Below are positions 7,602 through 16,391 of a stretch of 40,411 nucleotides of DNA, in pieces. The stretch's first letter is position 1. Each line of letters begins with the position of its first letter. A program made the translations under genes and the position numbers. The notes under the pieces were generated by a model, which was given only the letters and a program-made list of their open reading frames with translations, was not told the DNA's origin and ran no database searches. Source of the stretch: Alcaligenaceae bacterium (GTDB lineage: Bacteria > Pseudomonadota > Gammaproteobacteria > Burkholderiales > Burkholderiaceae_B); the NCBI GenBank assembly GCA_947484295.1, contig CANKOW010000004.1, positions 1 to 40,411 of the forward strand, given 5' to 3'.

Positions 7602-9275
7602 CTAGCTCTTTTTAAATAGTTGTCCAGTCTCTGCAAACCATACAAAATCTAAATCGCAATTGAGGAGCGTTCGCATAGCATCTTCAGGCGTATCAACCAA
7701 GGGCTCGCCAGCCAAATTAAAGCTGGTATTTAATAACAACGGGCATCCCGTCATTGCTTTAAATCGAGTCAATATGTCATGGCAGATGCCGTCACGAGCA
7801 GCCACTGTTTGAATGCGGGTCGTGCCATCGGCATGTACAACACCGCCAATTTCTTTAATCTTCTCTGGGCGAGTGTTGTAAGACAAGGTCATGAAACGAC
7901 ATTCTTCAATGTTTGCAATTTTTTCAAAATATTCGTGCAAATCTTCTTGAAGAATCATTGCCGCAAACGGTCGATACCATTCTCTTTTTTTAATGACGTT
8001 CACAATATCTTTGGCATGCGGGTTACGTGCATCGAAGAGTATCGAGCGATTACCGAGCGCCCTAGGCCCCGATTCGGCAAGACCGTTAAATACGGCGACA
8101 CTTTTCTGTTGAACCAACAAATCAACTACAAAGTTAACATCCACGACAGTTGACTCAACATTTTCGAAGTTATTGACAACAGATAAATCGTGTTTAACGC
8201 CGTTAATAAATGTATGCTCAATTTTTCTGACGGTACGGTCTTGAGTCATTTTGTGATAGTGATACATTGCACCACCTATCGAATTACCCGAGTCATCTGC
8301 GAGTGGTTCAAAATAAAACTCGACATCGGGAAACGCTTCTGCGACATAGGTGTTTGCGACAATATTTAAACCATAACCGCCAGTGAGACACACTTTTTTG
8401 ATGTGTGTTTTGGCAAGATGTTCACCGATAAGCTGTTTAAGAGCTTCTTGCGTTTCTAGTTGCACATTAAGCGCATAGTCTGCGTAAGGTTGATAGTTTT
8501 CTGGCGTGACTTTACTAATTGATAGTGAATCAAGCTCTGTATTGATTGCCACCGACGAATCACCAAAGAATGATTTTTTGTCATGACTAAACTTATGATC
8601 AATCGGGAAATACTTGTCCCTAAAAAGAGGCTGAATGTTTGCTTTATTGCCGTAAGAAGACAACCCCATGGTTTTTCCGTTTTCAAGCGGATGCTGACCA
8701 ATCAAAGATGTTGCTGTCTCATAAACTTTAACAATACTAAAACACGACTTAAAGTTAAGTTTCCCTTCTAAATCTAGTTTTTCGATCAATTCTTTGTTTC
8801 TAACACTAGCCTCTTGGCCGACGTTGTACAACCAATAATTCTTGGTCAATGCTTCGAAGTTACAAGGGTAAGACGCAGTGAAAACTGTCTCTCCTTCGCG
8901 GGCATAGTCTTCTTCAAAATACGAACCATTTCTGTCACAGACAAACACCAATGCCTCATTAAAGCCGCTGTTATAAAACGCAAGACTCGCATGCTGCAAG
9001 TGATGGGTATCGGACATTTCGACAATTGGACAATCAAGCAAATCTGCAATATGTTTTTTAACTGGACCAATATTTTTTGGCGCTATTCCTGGCGCTGCAA
9101 TCACAACTAAATCAATCGGTCCGACCGTAGCAATCGCCAGTTCAAATGATTGCAAGGGATAGGGTTGTCTCTTTTTGCGGGTTAAACGCTCTTCTTTACA
9201 GTAAAACTCAAGCCCAGCTTCTGAAAATACGGCGACGGAGCTATCGTGATAGGGACTAATTCCTAGGATACGCAT
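7602..9275 (-). CDS. Carbamoyltransferase, NodU/CmcH family
   Basis: A 557-residue O-carbamoyltransferase. The N-terminal domain starts GISPYHDSSVAVF and carries the metal/ATP-site histidines in THHLQHASLAF (His91, 92, 95). The C-terminal YrdC-like half has GLAESGPRALGNRSIL, REWYRPFAAMIL and LLNTSFNLAGEPLVDTP, all hallmarks of NodU, CmcH and TobZ. These enzymes make carbamoyl-adenylate from carbamoyl phosphate and ATP and move the carbamoyl group to a hydroxyl of a sugar or antibiotic. Length agrees with the family (about 550-600). The ribosome-binding site is weak (GGA about 10 bases upstream). The enzyme is the clearest sign that the neighbouring cluster makes a decorated secondary metabolite; the acceptor may be the sugar added by the GT1 enzyme or a hydroxyl from an oxygenase. 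Confidence 0.95.
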   Translation of the reverse strand: MRILGISPYHDSSVAVFSEAGLEFYCKEERLTRKKRQPYPLQSFELAIATVGPIDLVVIAAPGIAPKNIGPVKKHIADLLDCPIVEMSDTHHLQHASLAFYNSGFNEALVFVCDRNGSYFEEDYAREGETVFTASYPCNFEALTKNYWLYNVGQEASVRNKELIEKLDLEGKLNFKSCFSIVKVYETATSLIGQHPLENGKTMGLSSYGNKANIQPLFRDKYFPIDHKFSHDKKSFFGDSSVAINTELDSLSISKVTPENYQPYADYALNVQLETQEALKQLIGEHLAKTHIKKVCLTGGYGLNIVANTYVAEAFPDVEFYFEPLADDSGNSIGGAMYHYHKMTQDRTVRKIEHTFINGVKHDLSVVNNFENVESTVVDVNFVVDLLVQQKSVAVFNGLAESGPRALGNRSILFDARNPHAKDIVNVIKKREWYRPFAAMILQEDLHEYFEKIANIEECRFMTLSYNTRPEKIKEIGGVVHADGTTRIQTVAARDGICHDILTRFKAMTGCPLLLNTSFNLAGEPLVDTPEDAMRTLLNCDLDFVWFAETGQLFKKS

Positions 9276-9458
9276 TTAATTAAATCCATGATTGTGTACG
9301 ATTGAGGCAGTCGCCTGTAGACACAGCAAAGAACGAAGCGTTGATCGTGCTGTTTGCACTCAAGATTTATCACCGCATAGTATGGTACGTTGAATTAAAT
9401 CTAAAAAACTCACAAATACTAGTAACCAAACCTCTGTACCAAGGTTTTTTTAAAGTTG

Positions 9459-11717
9459 TTAAGAATCGTTTTGCGTTAGCACCGCAATGCCATCAGCGGC
9501 CTTCACGCCCTGCCCACTTTCTAGTACAAAAAGTGGATTGATTTCGGCCTCGAGTAAGCGATCGCCTAGGGCTGCCGCCATTTCTGAAAATGCCACAACC
9601 GCCTCGACCAGAGCTTCAACATCCGCTTTTGTCCGACCGCGATAGCCGTCAAGCAAGGGCCAGGTTTTTAACGACTGCGCCATCTCGCGAGCAGTCTCTT
9701 CAGACAGGCCACCTTGCGGGGGCAACAAGCGCATTGTTGTATCTTGCAATAGCTCAGCAGTCACACCACCCATCCCTAACAGGATCGCCGTGCCTAAAGC
9801 GTCACGATGCATACCTAAAATCATTTCGATACCGCCGGACACCATCTCTTGCACTAAAAAACGCTCAGGTGTGATCCCCGCCCTTTTCTTCACGTCTTGC
9901 GTCATCTGTTGCAAACGAACGCCAATCGCCTCTGCAGACAAATTCACTGCGACGCCACCCACATCACTTTTATGCAAGATCTCTGACGACAAGATTTTTA
10001 ACACTGCGCGACTGTCAAATGACCTCGCCAAAGTTTGAGCTGCTTCGGGTGAGGTGACAACGGTCTCACGTACGGTGGGGATACCAAAAATTGAGAACAA
10101 CTGTTTTGCCTGGTGTTCATCTAGGCTATGTTGCACTTGGTTCGAACGGTATTCTGTCGGCTGGTCACTTGCGCCAAACTGAGTGTCGATTGCTTCTGCA
10201 ACGAGCGCCTCAACAGACGCAAGACGGTCAGCAAGGCTGAAGCGAGATGGGCCGTTTGTTTGTGGTACCTCAGGCGTGACTTTCTCGATCAACTGAGCAA
10301 TCGGGATTATCCTGACATCAGTCGGCTCTGAGGCTGCGGACAGCGCAGCCGTGTATTGACTGGCGTGAAGCATTGCCACCAGCGCCGCACTGCAACTCTC
10401 GGGGGCAGAAAATGCAGGAACACCGCCCTGTGTTAGCAACGCACCAATGTGCGGCGCCTCTGGGCTAATGTAGGCCACGATCGGCTTCTCAGATACCGTC
10501 ATACAACTTTTAATCGCGTTTGACATGAGTTCGGGCATTGCAAGCGCAGACGCACCAACGATCACCACTAAGGCATCGTAGGTTGAGCTTTCTAACACTG
10601 CTGAGATTGCACCTTTGAGTAATTCTGGCTGTAAACCAGCAAGCGTGACATCAATGGGATTACGATCTAACGCTGCATGATCACCTTTCTGAAGTGCTCT
10701 GAGCTTGGCCGCGGTTACAGCATCTGGAGGCGGAGTCTCGAAACCCGTGACACCTAAGGCATCAGAGACCAACGTGCCCGCGCCGCCTGTTGAGGTCAAA
10801 ATTGCAACCCGATTGCCGCGCAGGGTACGCCCGGTTGCGAGTGCCGCAGGCATGTCGAGCAGTTCATCAAAACGTTGCGCCCGAAGGATACCCGTCTGTT
10901 TAAACAACGCATCGTACATTCGGTCAGAACCAGCTAAGGCGCCCGTGTGTGAGATCGCAGCCTTTGCACCTGCTTCAGAACGTCCGATCTTGAACGCTAC
11001 GATCGGCTTACCTGCTTGTGCAGCACGTAACGCGGCCGACCGAAATTTTTTGGTATCGCGCACAGTTTCAACATACAGAGCGATGACCTTGGTCGCTTCA
11101 TCATCGACTAACCAGTCAATAAAGTCAGCCAACTCTAAGTCGACTTCATTACTGGTAGAAATTAATTTCGCCAAACCAATTCCGCGTGCTGAGGCGCGCG
11201 AAAGCAACGAGCCTAAGATCCCGCCACTTTGCGAAACCAGACTGATCGCACCAGACGGAAAGCGATCCATTTCAAGCGCACCTGAGGCCGACAACACAAT
11301 GCGATTGGTGATATTGACTAAGCCAATCGTATTAGGCCCAAGTATCCGCATCGCACCCGCGGCTTGAAGCAACTCAGCTTGGCGTCTGGCCCCCTCTTCA
11401 CCCACCTCGGTGTAGCCACTTGCCAAAACAATTGCGGCAACACACCCTATTTGCGCAAGCTCTTTCACAGCCTGCTGTGCTCGCTCTGTACCAAGTAAAA
11501 CGATCGCAACATCTGGAACACTGGGCAAAGAGGCAATATCCGGATAGCAAGCTAATCCACAAATCTCAGTCGCTTTGGGATTCACGGGATACACCTCACC
11601 CGAAAAACCATGCTTCAAGAGATAGGCGACTGGTCTACCCGCAGTTTTAGTGATATCCGCCGAAGCGCCAATAACCGCAACCCGTTGCGGTCGCATTAAG
11701 CGAGAAATCGTGTTCAT
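9459..11717 (-). CDS. ADP-forming acyl-CoA synthetase (CoA-binding, ligase and ATP-grasp domains)
   Basis: A 752-residue single-chain acyl-CoA synthetase of the NDP-forming (acetate-CoA ligase/ACD) superfamily. Domain order: CoA-binding Rossmann fold (about 6-130, RVAVIGASADI), two succinyl-CoA-ligase-like flavodoxin domains (about 145-460), and a C-terminal ATP-grasp domain (about 530-750). SHTGALAGSD carries the His expected to be phosphorylated in catalysis. It activates a carboxylic acid with CoA and ATP; acid unknown. A TTG lies just upstream, but the ATG at 11717 has AAAGG 10 bases ahead. It is 76 bp downstream of a Bug receptor gene on the same strand, suggesting uptake of an acid followed by CoA activation. 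Confidence 0.92.
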   Translation of the reverse strand: MNTISRLMRPQRVAVIGASADITKTAGRPVAYLLKHGFSGEVYPVNPKATEICGLACYPDIASLPSVPDVAIVLLGTERAQQAVKELAQIGCVAAIVLASGYTEVGEEGARRQAELLQAAGAMRILGPNTIGLVNITNRIVLSASGALEMDRFPSGAISLVSQSGGILGSLLSRASARGIGLAKLISTSNEVDLELADFIDWLVDDEATKVIALYVETVRDTKKFRSAALRAAQAGKPIVAFKIGRSEAGAKAAISHTGALAGSDRMYDALFKQTGILRAQRFDELLDMPAALATGRTLRGNRVAILTSTGGAGTLVSDALGVTGFETPPPDAVTAAKLRALQKGDHAALDRNPIDVTLAGLQPELLKGAISAVLESSTYDALVVIVGASALAMPELMSNAIKSCMTVSEKPIVAYISPEAPHIGALLTQGGVPAFSAPESCSAALVAMLHASQYTAALSAASEPTDVRIIPIAQLIEKVTPEVPQTNGPSRFSLADRLASVEALVAEAIDTQFGASDQPTEYRSNQVQHSLDEHQAKQLFSIFGIPTVRETVVTSPEAAQTLARSFDSRAVLKILSSEILHKSDVGGVAVNLSAEAIGVRLQQMTQDVKKRAGITPERFLVQEMVSGGIEMILGMHRDALGTAILLGMGGVTAELLQDTTMRLLPPQGGLSEETAREMAQSLKTWPLLDGYRGRTKADVEALVEAVVAFSEMAAALGDRLLEAEINPLFVLESGQGVKAADGIAVLTQNDS

Positions 11718-11793
11718 CAAACGTTAAACCTTTTGCTATTTTTTGCTAAAAAATCAAGAACGGCATTGTGATGCTCGGTGCCAGTCGCTGAAC

Positions 11794-12774
11794 TTACTGA
11801 ATTTGAATTTTGTTTTCAAGGATAATTTTTTTCCAGCGATTGTTTTCTGCTTGTACGTATTGCTCAAGCTCAGCGGGTCGACCAACAGAAATCGTCAATC
11901 CTTCATTCTCGATCTTTTTAATAAAATCGGGATTATTCACTGTCTGTCGAATCGCGGCGTTGAGCGTTTCAATGATTGATATAGGTGTGCCGGCCGGTGC
12001 ATACACGCCATACCAACTTTCAACTGCATAACTGGGCAGTGTTGCAGCGACCGTCGTAATCCCTTCAAAGGCACTAGAGGGCATAGGGCTTGTCACAGCA
12101 ATCGCGCGTAACTTGCCACCGGCAAGCAATGGAGAAACGCCCGCGGCCGTACCGATGAAAAAATCAACTTGTCCGCTGACCACATCAGTCAGCGCAAGGC
12201 TAGCACCTCGGTAGGGGATGTGTGTCAACTCGACTTTGCCTAAATTTTGAAGCATCTCACCGGCTAAATGTGCAGAGGTGCCGTTACCTTGCGAGGCATA
12301 CGTCAATTTGCCAGGCTGAGCGTTCGCTGCGGCCACAATCTCTTTAACAGACTGAAAAGGGCTTTCATTACGCACGACCAAGACGTTTGGCCCACGCGCA
12401 ATCAAAGCCACTGGGGCAAACGCTCGTTCACTGTCGTAAGGCAACTTTGATTGCAAGGTGCTGTTGACCGCATGCGCAAAAGTTGCCACAACAAGGGTAT
12501 AACCATCAGGAGCACTTCTGGCAACAAGATCCATTCCGATGACTGTGCCCGCACCCGGTTTATTTTCGATCACAACCGTTTGACCAAGCACTTTAGTCAA
12601 GCCCGCGCCCAGCGACCGTGCCATTTGATCGGTACCACCACCAGGTGCAAACGGCACAATTAAGCGAAGTGACTTATCGGGATAGGCCGCTGCGGCAAGC
12701 TGGGCGTACCCTAAAGTACAGGCGAGCGCTAGCATGACCACTAAAGATTTTAACAATCGTGCGAGCATAATCAT
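11794..12774 (-). CDS. Bug/TctC-family periplasmic solute-binding receptor
   Basis: A 326-residue exported receptor. The N-terminus has a Lys/Arg start, a hydrophobic core and an Ala-rich cleavage region (about residue 29). The mature part has the family hallmarks: YPDKSLRLIVPFAPGGGTD, VIENKPGAGT, APDGYTL and THIPYRGAS. Bug proteins bind carboxylates and related small organic molecules for TctAB-type transporters or signalling; specificity is not readable. No transporter membrane genes (tctA, tctB) are nearby, which is common for this family. It is immediately upstream of the acyl-CoA synthetase on the same strand and probably co-transcribed. AGGG precedes the ATG by 8 bases; a second in-frame ATG is two codons later. 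Confidence 0.95.
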   Translation of the reverse strand: MIMLARLLKSLVVMLALACTLGYAQLAAAAYPDKSLRLIVPFAPGGGTDQMARSLGAGLTKVLGQTVVIENKPGAGTVIGMDLVARSAPDGYTLVVATFAHAVNSTLQSKLPYDSERAFAPVALIARGPNVLVVRNESPFQSVKEIVAAANAQPGKLTYASQGNGTSAHLAGEMLQNLGKVELTHIPYRGASLALTDVVSGQVDFFIGTAAGVSPLLAGGKLRAIAVTSPMPSSAFEGITTVAATLPSYAVESWYGVYAPAGTPISIIETLNAAIRQTVNNPDFIKKIENEGLTISVGRPAELEQYVQAENNRWKKIILENKIQIQ

Positions 12775-12919
12775 GTGCAGTACCCTAGGCAGAGCGATGA
12801 ATTAAGTGCGGCATATGTAAAAAATCAACAAGCGCAGACCGTCTTTGTATTAGGTTTATGGGTAACTTGGCAAATGCAAAGCGCACCAAAGCATTGTATA
12901 AACGATTTGAGAGAGCAAA

Positions 12920-13186
12920 ATGCCGTCCAGAGCATTATGTGAAGACTTTGAGGGGCGAACAAGCCCCGGTACGCAGGCCGCACGCGAGGCGGTCTTGGCG
13001 AACCCAGGTTTTGGCAAGTACTACTCTGATCACATGGTGACGATTGACTGGGATGCCGAACACGGCTGGCGGGCGGCACGTGTCACGCCTTACGCGCCAG
13101 GGTCATTAAACTTTCGCGCTCAGAGGGACGCCTGGTACACGCAACTGGATGCTGCCGCTTGCGCGGAAAGGGCGGGGATTCCCTAA
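12920..13186 (+). pseudogene. N-terminal fragment resembling a branched-chain amino acid aminotransferase (ilvE remnant)
   Basis: An 88-codon frame whose residues about 25-62 (LANPGFGKYYSDHMVTIDW, then a GW and VTPYAP) look like the N-terminal start of class IV branched-chain aminotransferases, which normally run to about 300-360 residues. After roughly residue 65 the resemblance is lost and a stop follows, so the catalytic Lys and cofactor site are missing. The reading frame is otherwise clean and GAGAG lies 5 bases ahead of the ATG, so a short expressed product is not excluded. It overlaps the 3' end of the converging Bug gene by 4 bp. I judge it a truncated remnant; the resemblance is from memory of the family, not an alignment. 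Confidence 0.5.
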
Positions 13187-14157
13187 ACACCCCCTGAGAG
13201 TTCAATGATTCGCTTCCAGCGTACGTTCTCACGTACCATCTCAGGCCGTAACTCTTTGTGCCCCACGACCTCGACGGTCATAATTTGCTTGTTACAAAAC
13301 TCTTTGAATTGTTCGGTACGTGCAATTGCGCAGATCTCGTTAGAAAGTAAATCTAAGACGCTCGCTGGAGTATTGGTTGGGGCCATGAAATCTAGCTGCG
13401 ACGACACTTCAAAATCTTTTAATCCTGTTTCCGCTGCCGTCGGAATGTCGGGCATCGCCTCCCAGCGACTTGAACCAGTCACCGCTAACACACGTAATTT
13501 TTTGGCTTGCAACAAAGGAAGCACGCCTGCGGGCGTTTGACACGTGAAATCAATTTGAGCCGCAGCCACATCAGTAATGGCTGAGCTTGTGGCTTTATAG
13601 CTTATATGTTTGCCCTTGGTGCCAGTCGCATCGTTTAAGACGACAGAGCAAAGGTGCGCTGTGCTACCGATCCCTTGTGAAGAATAGGTAATAAGGTCAG
13701 GATTTTTCTTCATCGCAGCAATCAACTGAGGCAGTGACTGATACGTTGACTCGTCAGACACGACTACCGCTAACGGTACACGCAGCACCCGTGCAACAGG
13801 CGCAAAATCTTTAATTGGATCATACGGGGCAACTCTCTCGTCCGACAGTGGCAACAAATATAACGGTATGCCCATCAAGATGATCGTATAGCCATCGGCT
13901 GCCGAGTTAGCCGCGCCCGTGTAACCGATTAAGCCCCCTGCCCCAGAGCGATTCTCAACCAGTACAGGGGTATTCAAACGTTTTGAAAGCGGTTCTGTAA
14001 AAAACCTCGCCGTCGCGTCGATCGCAGTACCCGGTGACGCGGGAACAATGATCTTTATCGGTCGCGAAGGAAATTGCTGCGCAAACACCGCAGGCATACC
14101 CAGCACAGATAACGAACCCGCACCCAACAGAATCTGTCTTCTTTTATTATTTTTCAA
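13183..14157 (-). CDS. Bug/TctC-family periplasmic solute-binding receptor, Tat-like signal
   Basis: A 324-residue receptor starting at a TTG with AAGAGA 6 bases upstream. The N-terminus, KRRQILLGAGSLSVLGM with cleavage likely after VFAQ, has a twin arginine and a weakly hydrophobic core as in Tat signals, although the motif is imperfect. The mature protein shows FPSRPIKIIVPASPGTAID, VENRSGAGGLIGYTG and ADGYTI, the Bug fold signatures, with PASPGTAID replacing the commoner PxxPGGxxD loop, so ligand contacts may differ. No transport membrane components are adjacent. It points the same way as the preceding Bug gene but is separated from it by the aminotransferase remnant. Confidence 0.93.
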   Translation of the reverse strand: MKNNKRRQILLGAGSLSVLGMPAVFAQQFPSRPIKIIVPASPGTAIDATARFFTEPLSKRLNTPVLVENRSGAGGLIGYTGAANSAADGYTIILMGIPLYLLPLSDERVAPYDPIKDFAPVARVLRVPLAVVVSDESTYQSLPQLIAAMKKNPDLITYSSQGIGSTAHLCSVVLNDATGTKGKHISYKATSSAITDVAAAQIDFTCQTPAGVLPLLQAKKLRVLAVTGSSRWEAMPDIPTAAETGLKDFEVSSQLDFMAPTNTPASVLDLLSNEICAIARTEQFKEFCNKQIMTVEVVGHKELRPEMVRENVRWKRIIELSGGV

Positions 14158-14437
14158 TTTGTATCTCTTAGATTTATCGAGAGCAGCGCCTGATTTTTAA
14201 TTAGGTGCACTACTTCGCTAAGCTAATTGCCTACTTTTTTAGCATAGATAGTCGGACGCAGGACTGGATTGAAGTAAATAAGTACACTCAAAAGCGCGCT
14301 GCATGACGCACCGCAGCACTCAACTCACTCAAGTCGATAAAACATGGCATGTTCCGTAATCGGCAGGGCTGACGCATAAAGACAAAGCTTTAGCGCGATA
14401 GTTGTTTGTATTTTGCGCCATAGAAAGATGAACCCAG

Positions 14438-15910
14438 TCAAGGACGTCGTGTAAACAAACCCCTACGCGGTGTGGGAGACACCTCTTTTAACCATCCCAC
14501 AACTGAATGAGGTTGAACCGCGGCGGTGGTTGTGACCTCAAGCGTTTTGATAGACGGTTGGTTTTTAAAACGCTCAAGCGTGTTTAAAAGGGATTGTGCA
14601 AATAACTCGCCTTTGACTGCGTAACCTAGACCAGTCAAATGAATATGGTCGGGGCTTGCGAGGCCGTAGGCTACCCAGGTGGCCATGGCACCTCGCCCGC
14701 CGGCAATGCGATACCAGTCATAAAACAGACAATCGTTTTCAAAAGCAAGACGTCGAGCCAAAGTCGCAAAGTCATAGGTCGCGGTAATATTTCTTCTTCT
14801 TGCGTTGAAGTCTTGCGCGGACGTCACGACAATTAATGCTTTAGGGTGCTTAGCTTTCACTCTTTGTATCGTCTGCACGAGATTTTTTTCAAACTCGGGT
14901 GGGATCTTATTTTTAGATGCAAGATCGTTCGTGCCCCAGTCAAGAACAATCACATCTGGTGCAAGATGCGCTGATTGCTCGTCAAAATATGTTTGAGTCA
15001 ACAACGCGCCATAATTCGCGCTGCCCACACCCAAGTTGTGATACATCACACCCGGGGCCGCGTTTTCAATACTTACTCCGTGCACTTCAAAAAAATTACC
15101 ACTCTTGGGGCGAGTGTCGCGAATTTCGAAGCGTAAAGTATCAGATAGTTCAGGAAAACTCAGCTCAAGCATTTGCGAGCGAGGCTTAGCATTACCACCC
15201 GCAACAACGACATCATGTAAAAAATTTCCCGATTGAACACGTAAGGTGTACGTGTCTGAAGTTGCAACGTAAAAGAACTTCACATATTTTTTACCAACTT
15301 CTAGTGTCGTGAAAAAATTCAAAGTAAACGATGCCTCCGCTGCTGCCGTTCCAGCAACAAAACCCGAGACACCAATAGGTAAACTAGTCTGCAGTTGACT
15401 ACTATTGGCGGTTATCCAGTCGCCCGTAAAGGTCGAGCGAAAGTCGTTTTGCGAATAGGTTTTTGCAATCGAATAAGGAAACACCATCCCGCGCCCTGCA
15501 CTGCCACCAAGGCTTTGCAAGCGACCACGCGCAATCTCGGCCGCAAAACCGCCCTGCACCAACGAATCGCCAAAATGCGCAATCGTGAAACCATCTTTGC
15601 TTGCGGCTGCCCACTTCTGCTGCAGTTGCTGAACTAGCCTTGCATTTTTAAATTCAAGAATATTGGTATTGGCAAAGACATAGCGATTGAGAGACTGTGC
15701 CGGTTGGCCCAAGACATCCTCAACTGTGCGGCGCACGTAGGCTCTAGCCAATGGATTACCTACGTATGTCTCAACGCGCTGTGGCGTAAGCGCAGTATCT
15801 GATTTGTCGCGTGGATTAATTGGTGCTGTGGTGCATGCTGCGAGCACCAGCGTCAGACAGCAAAGTGCAACCGAGCGCACAAAAAACGATCGCAGTGAAT
15901 GCGTGATCAT
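14438..15910 (-). CDS. SGNH/GDSL-family hydrolase, predicted lipoprotein
   Basis: A 490-residue envelope protein. Residues 1-25 are a signal peptide ending in a lipobox (LVLAACTT), so a lipid-anchored form is predicted. The SGNH hydrolase motifs are in order: block I FGDSLVQGG (nucleophile Ser), block III LDWGTNDLAS, and block V DHIHLTGLGY with the catalytic Asp-x-x-His arrangement. The insert between blocks I and III (about 160-290) is long and strand-rich, similar to the jelly-roll insert seen in some cell-wall or capsule O-acetyl esterases and AlgX/DltE-like enzymes. Probable role: (de)acetylation of an envelope or exported polysaccharide. Substrate unknown; no acetyltransferase partner is visible. 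No clear Shine-Dalgarno precedes the ATG. Confidence 0.85.
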   Translation of the reverse strand: MITHSLRSFFVRSVALCCLTLVLAACTTAPINPRDKSDTALTPQRVETYVGNPLARAYVRRTVEDVLGQPAQSLNRYVFANTNILEFKNARLVQQLQQKWAAASKDGFTIAHFGDSLVQGGFAAEIARGRLQSLGGSAGRGMVFPYSIAKTYSQNDFRSTFTGDWITANSSQLQTSLPIGVSGFVAGTAAAEASFTLNFFTTLEVGKKYVKFFYVATSDTYTLRVQSGNFLHDVVVAGGNAKPRSQMLELSFPELSDTLRFEIRDTRPKSGNFFEVHGVSIENAAPGVMYHNLGVGSANYGALLTQTYFDEQSAHLAPDVIVLDWGTNDLASKNKIPPEFEKNLVQTIQRVKAKHPKALIVVTSAQDFNARRRNITATYDFATLARRLAFENDCLFYDWYRIAGGRGAMATWVAYGLASPDHIHLTGLGYAVKGELFAQSLLNTLERFKNQPSIKTLEVTTTAAVQPHSVVGWLKEVSPTPRRGLFTRRP

Positions 15911-15953
15911 CGGGACGAGTCCAATTTAATGATCAACAATTTTAGACGAAACA

Positions 15954-15965
15954 CTTAGCGCTAAG
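15954..15965. promoter_or_regulatory. 12-bp perfect palindrome upstream of the SGNH hydrolase gene
   Basis: CTTAGCGCTAAG is a perfect palindrome centred about 50 bp before the SGNH-hydrolase start codon. The position suits an operator, but a single 12-bp palindrome can occur by chance. Confidence 0.25.
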
Positions 15966-16058
15966 GCTAAAAACGTATTTGTCGGATTGTCTTATACAGA
16001 ACAACCTGTTCAAAATCATGCCTAAAGCCAGCTCTGTCACCGACGCGAACTAGCTGCT

Positions 16059-16391
16059 TTAGCTGAGACGCAGGGGCTCAATGACTGTAGAGTCTGAGCC
16101 TGTTGACGTGTTACTTTTCGTGGGGGCTGCGGCGGCAGTCTCAACGGAAGCTGTCACTGGGGATTGTGTCTCGGTCTTTTTTACCACCCCTTGCTCGATC
16201 AATTTGTTCAAGACGCCTGACAACTCTGTATAGGTGCGCAATAACGCTGGGACAGACATCGCGACGGAGCCAACTGTTTTCAACGTACGACTATCTTTGT
16301 CAATTTGAGTGATATTAATTAGGTCAAATCGCACGATACCTTCGAGCATTGAGATATTAGCGATACCGTCAGCGTAGACTGTGGTTTGCAT
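16059..16391 (-). CDS. Small protein of unknown function with Ala/Thr/Ser-rich tail
   Basis: A 110-residue protein I do not recognise. Residues about 1-70 look folded (VYADGIANISMLEGIVRFDL, then MSVPALLRTYTELSGVL), predicted as beta strands followed by a helix; residues about 75-110 are Thr/Ala/Ser-rich and probably disordered. There is no signal peptide or membrane segment. AAAGGA lies about 10 bases ahead of the ATG, supporting a real gene. It is on the same strand as the SGNH-hydrolase gene 148 bp further on, so co-transcription is possible. The pattern is faintly like small conserved proteins with a DUF3467-like fold, but I cannot support that assignment. Confidence 0.6.
   Translation of the reverse strand: MQTTVYADGIANISMLEGIVRFDLINITQIDKDSRTLKTVGSVAMSVPALLRTYTELSGVLNKLIEQGVVKKTETQSPVTASVETAAAAPTKSNTSTGSDSTVIEPLRLS

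Noticed and set aside
1-9275. Saxitoxin-type cluster, because of PKS plus carbamoyltransferase
   Set aside because: No SxtA-like methyltransferase/aminotransferase, amidinotransferase or Rieske oxygenase genes are visible; the PKS is an ordinary AT-KR-ACP module.
9428-9447. Possible terminator AAACCT-loop-AGGTTT followed by a T run
   Set aside because: The T run is on the plus strand, where no gene ends; on the minus strand, after the acyl-CoA synthetase, there is no T-tract behind the hairpin.
10705-11367. 220-codon open frame opposite the acyl-CoA synthetase gene
   Set aside because: It is antisense to a well-supported gene, has low-complexity Ala/Ser/Arg-rich composition and no recognisable domain.
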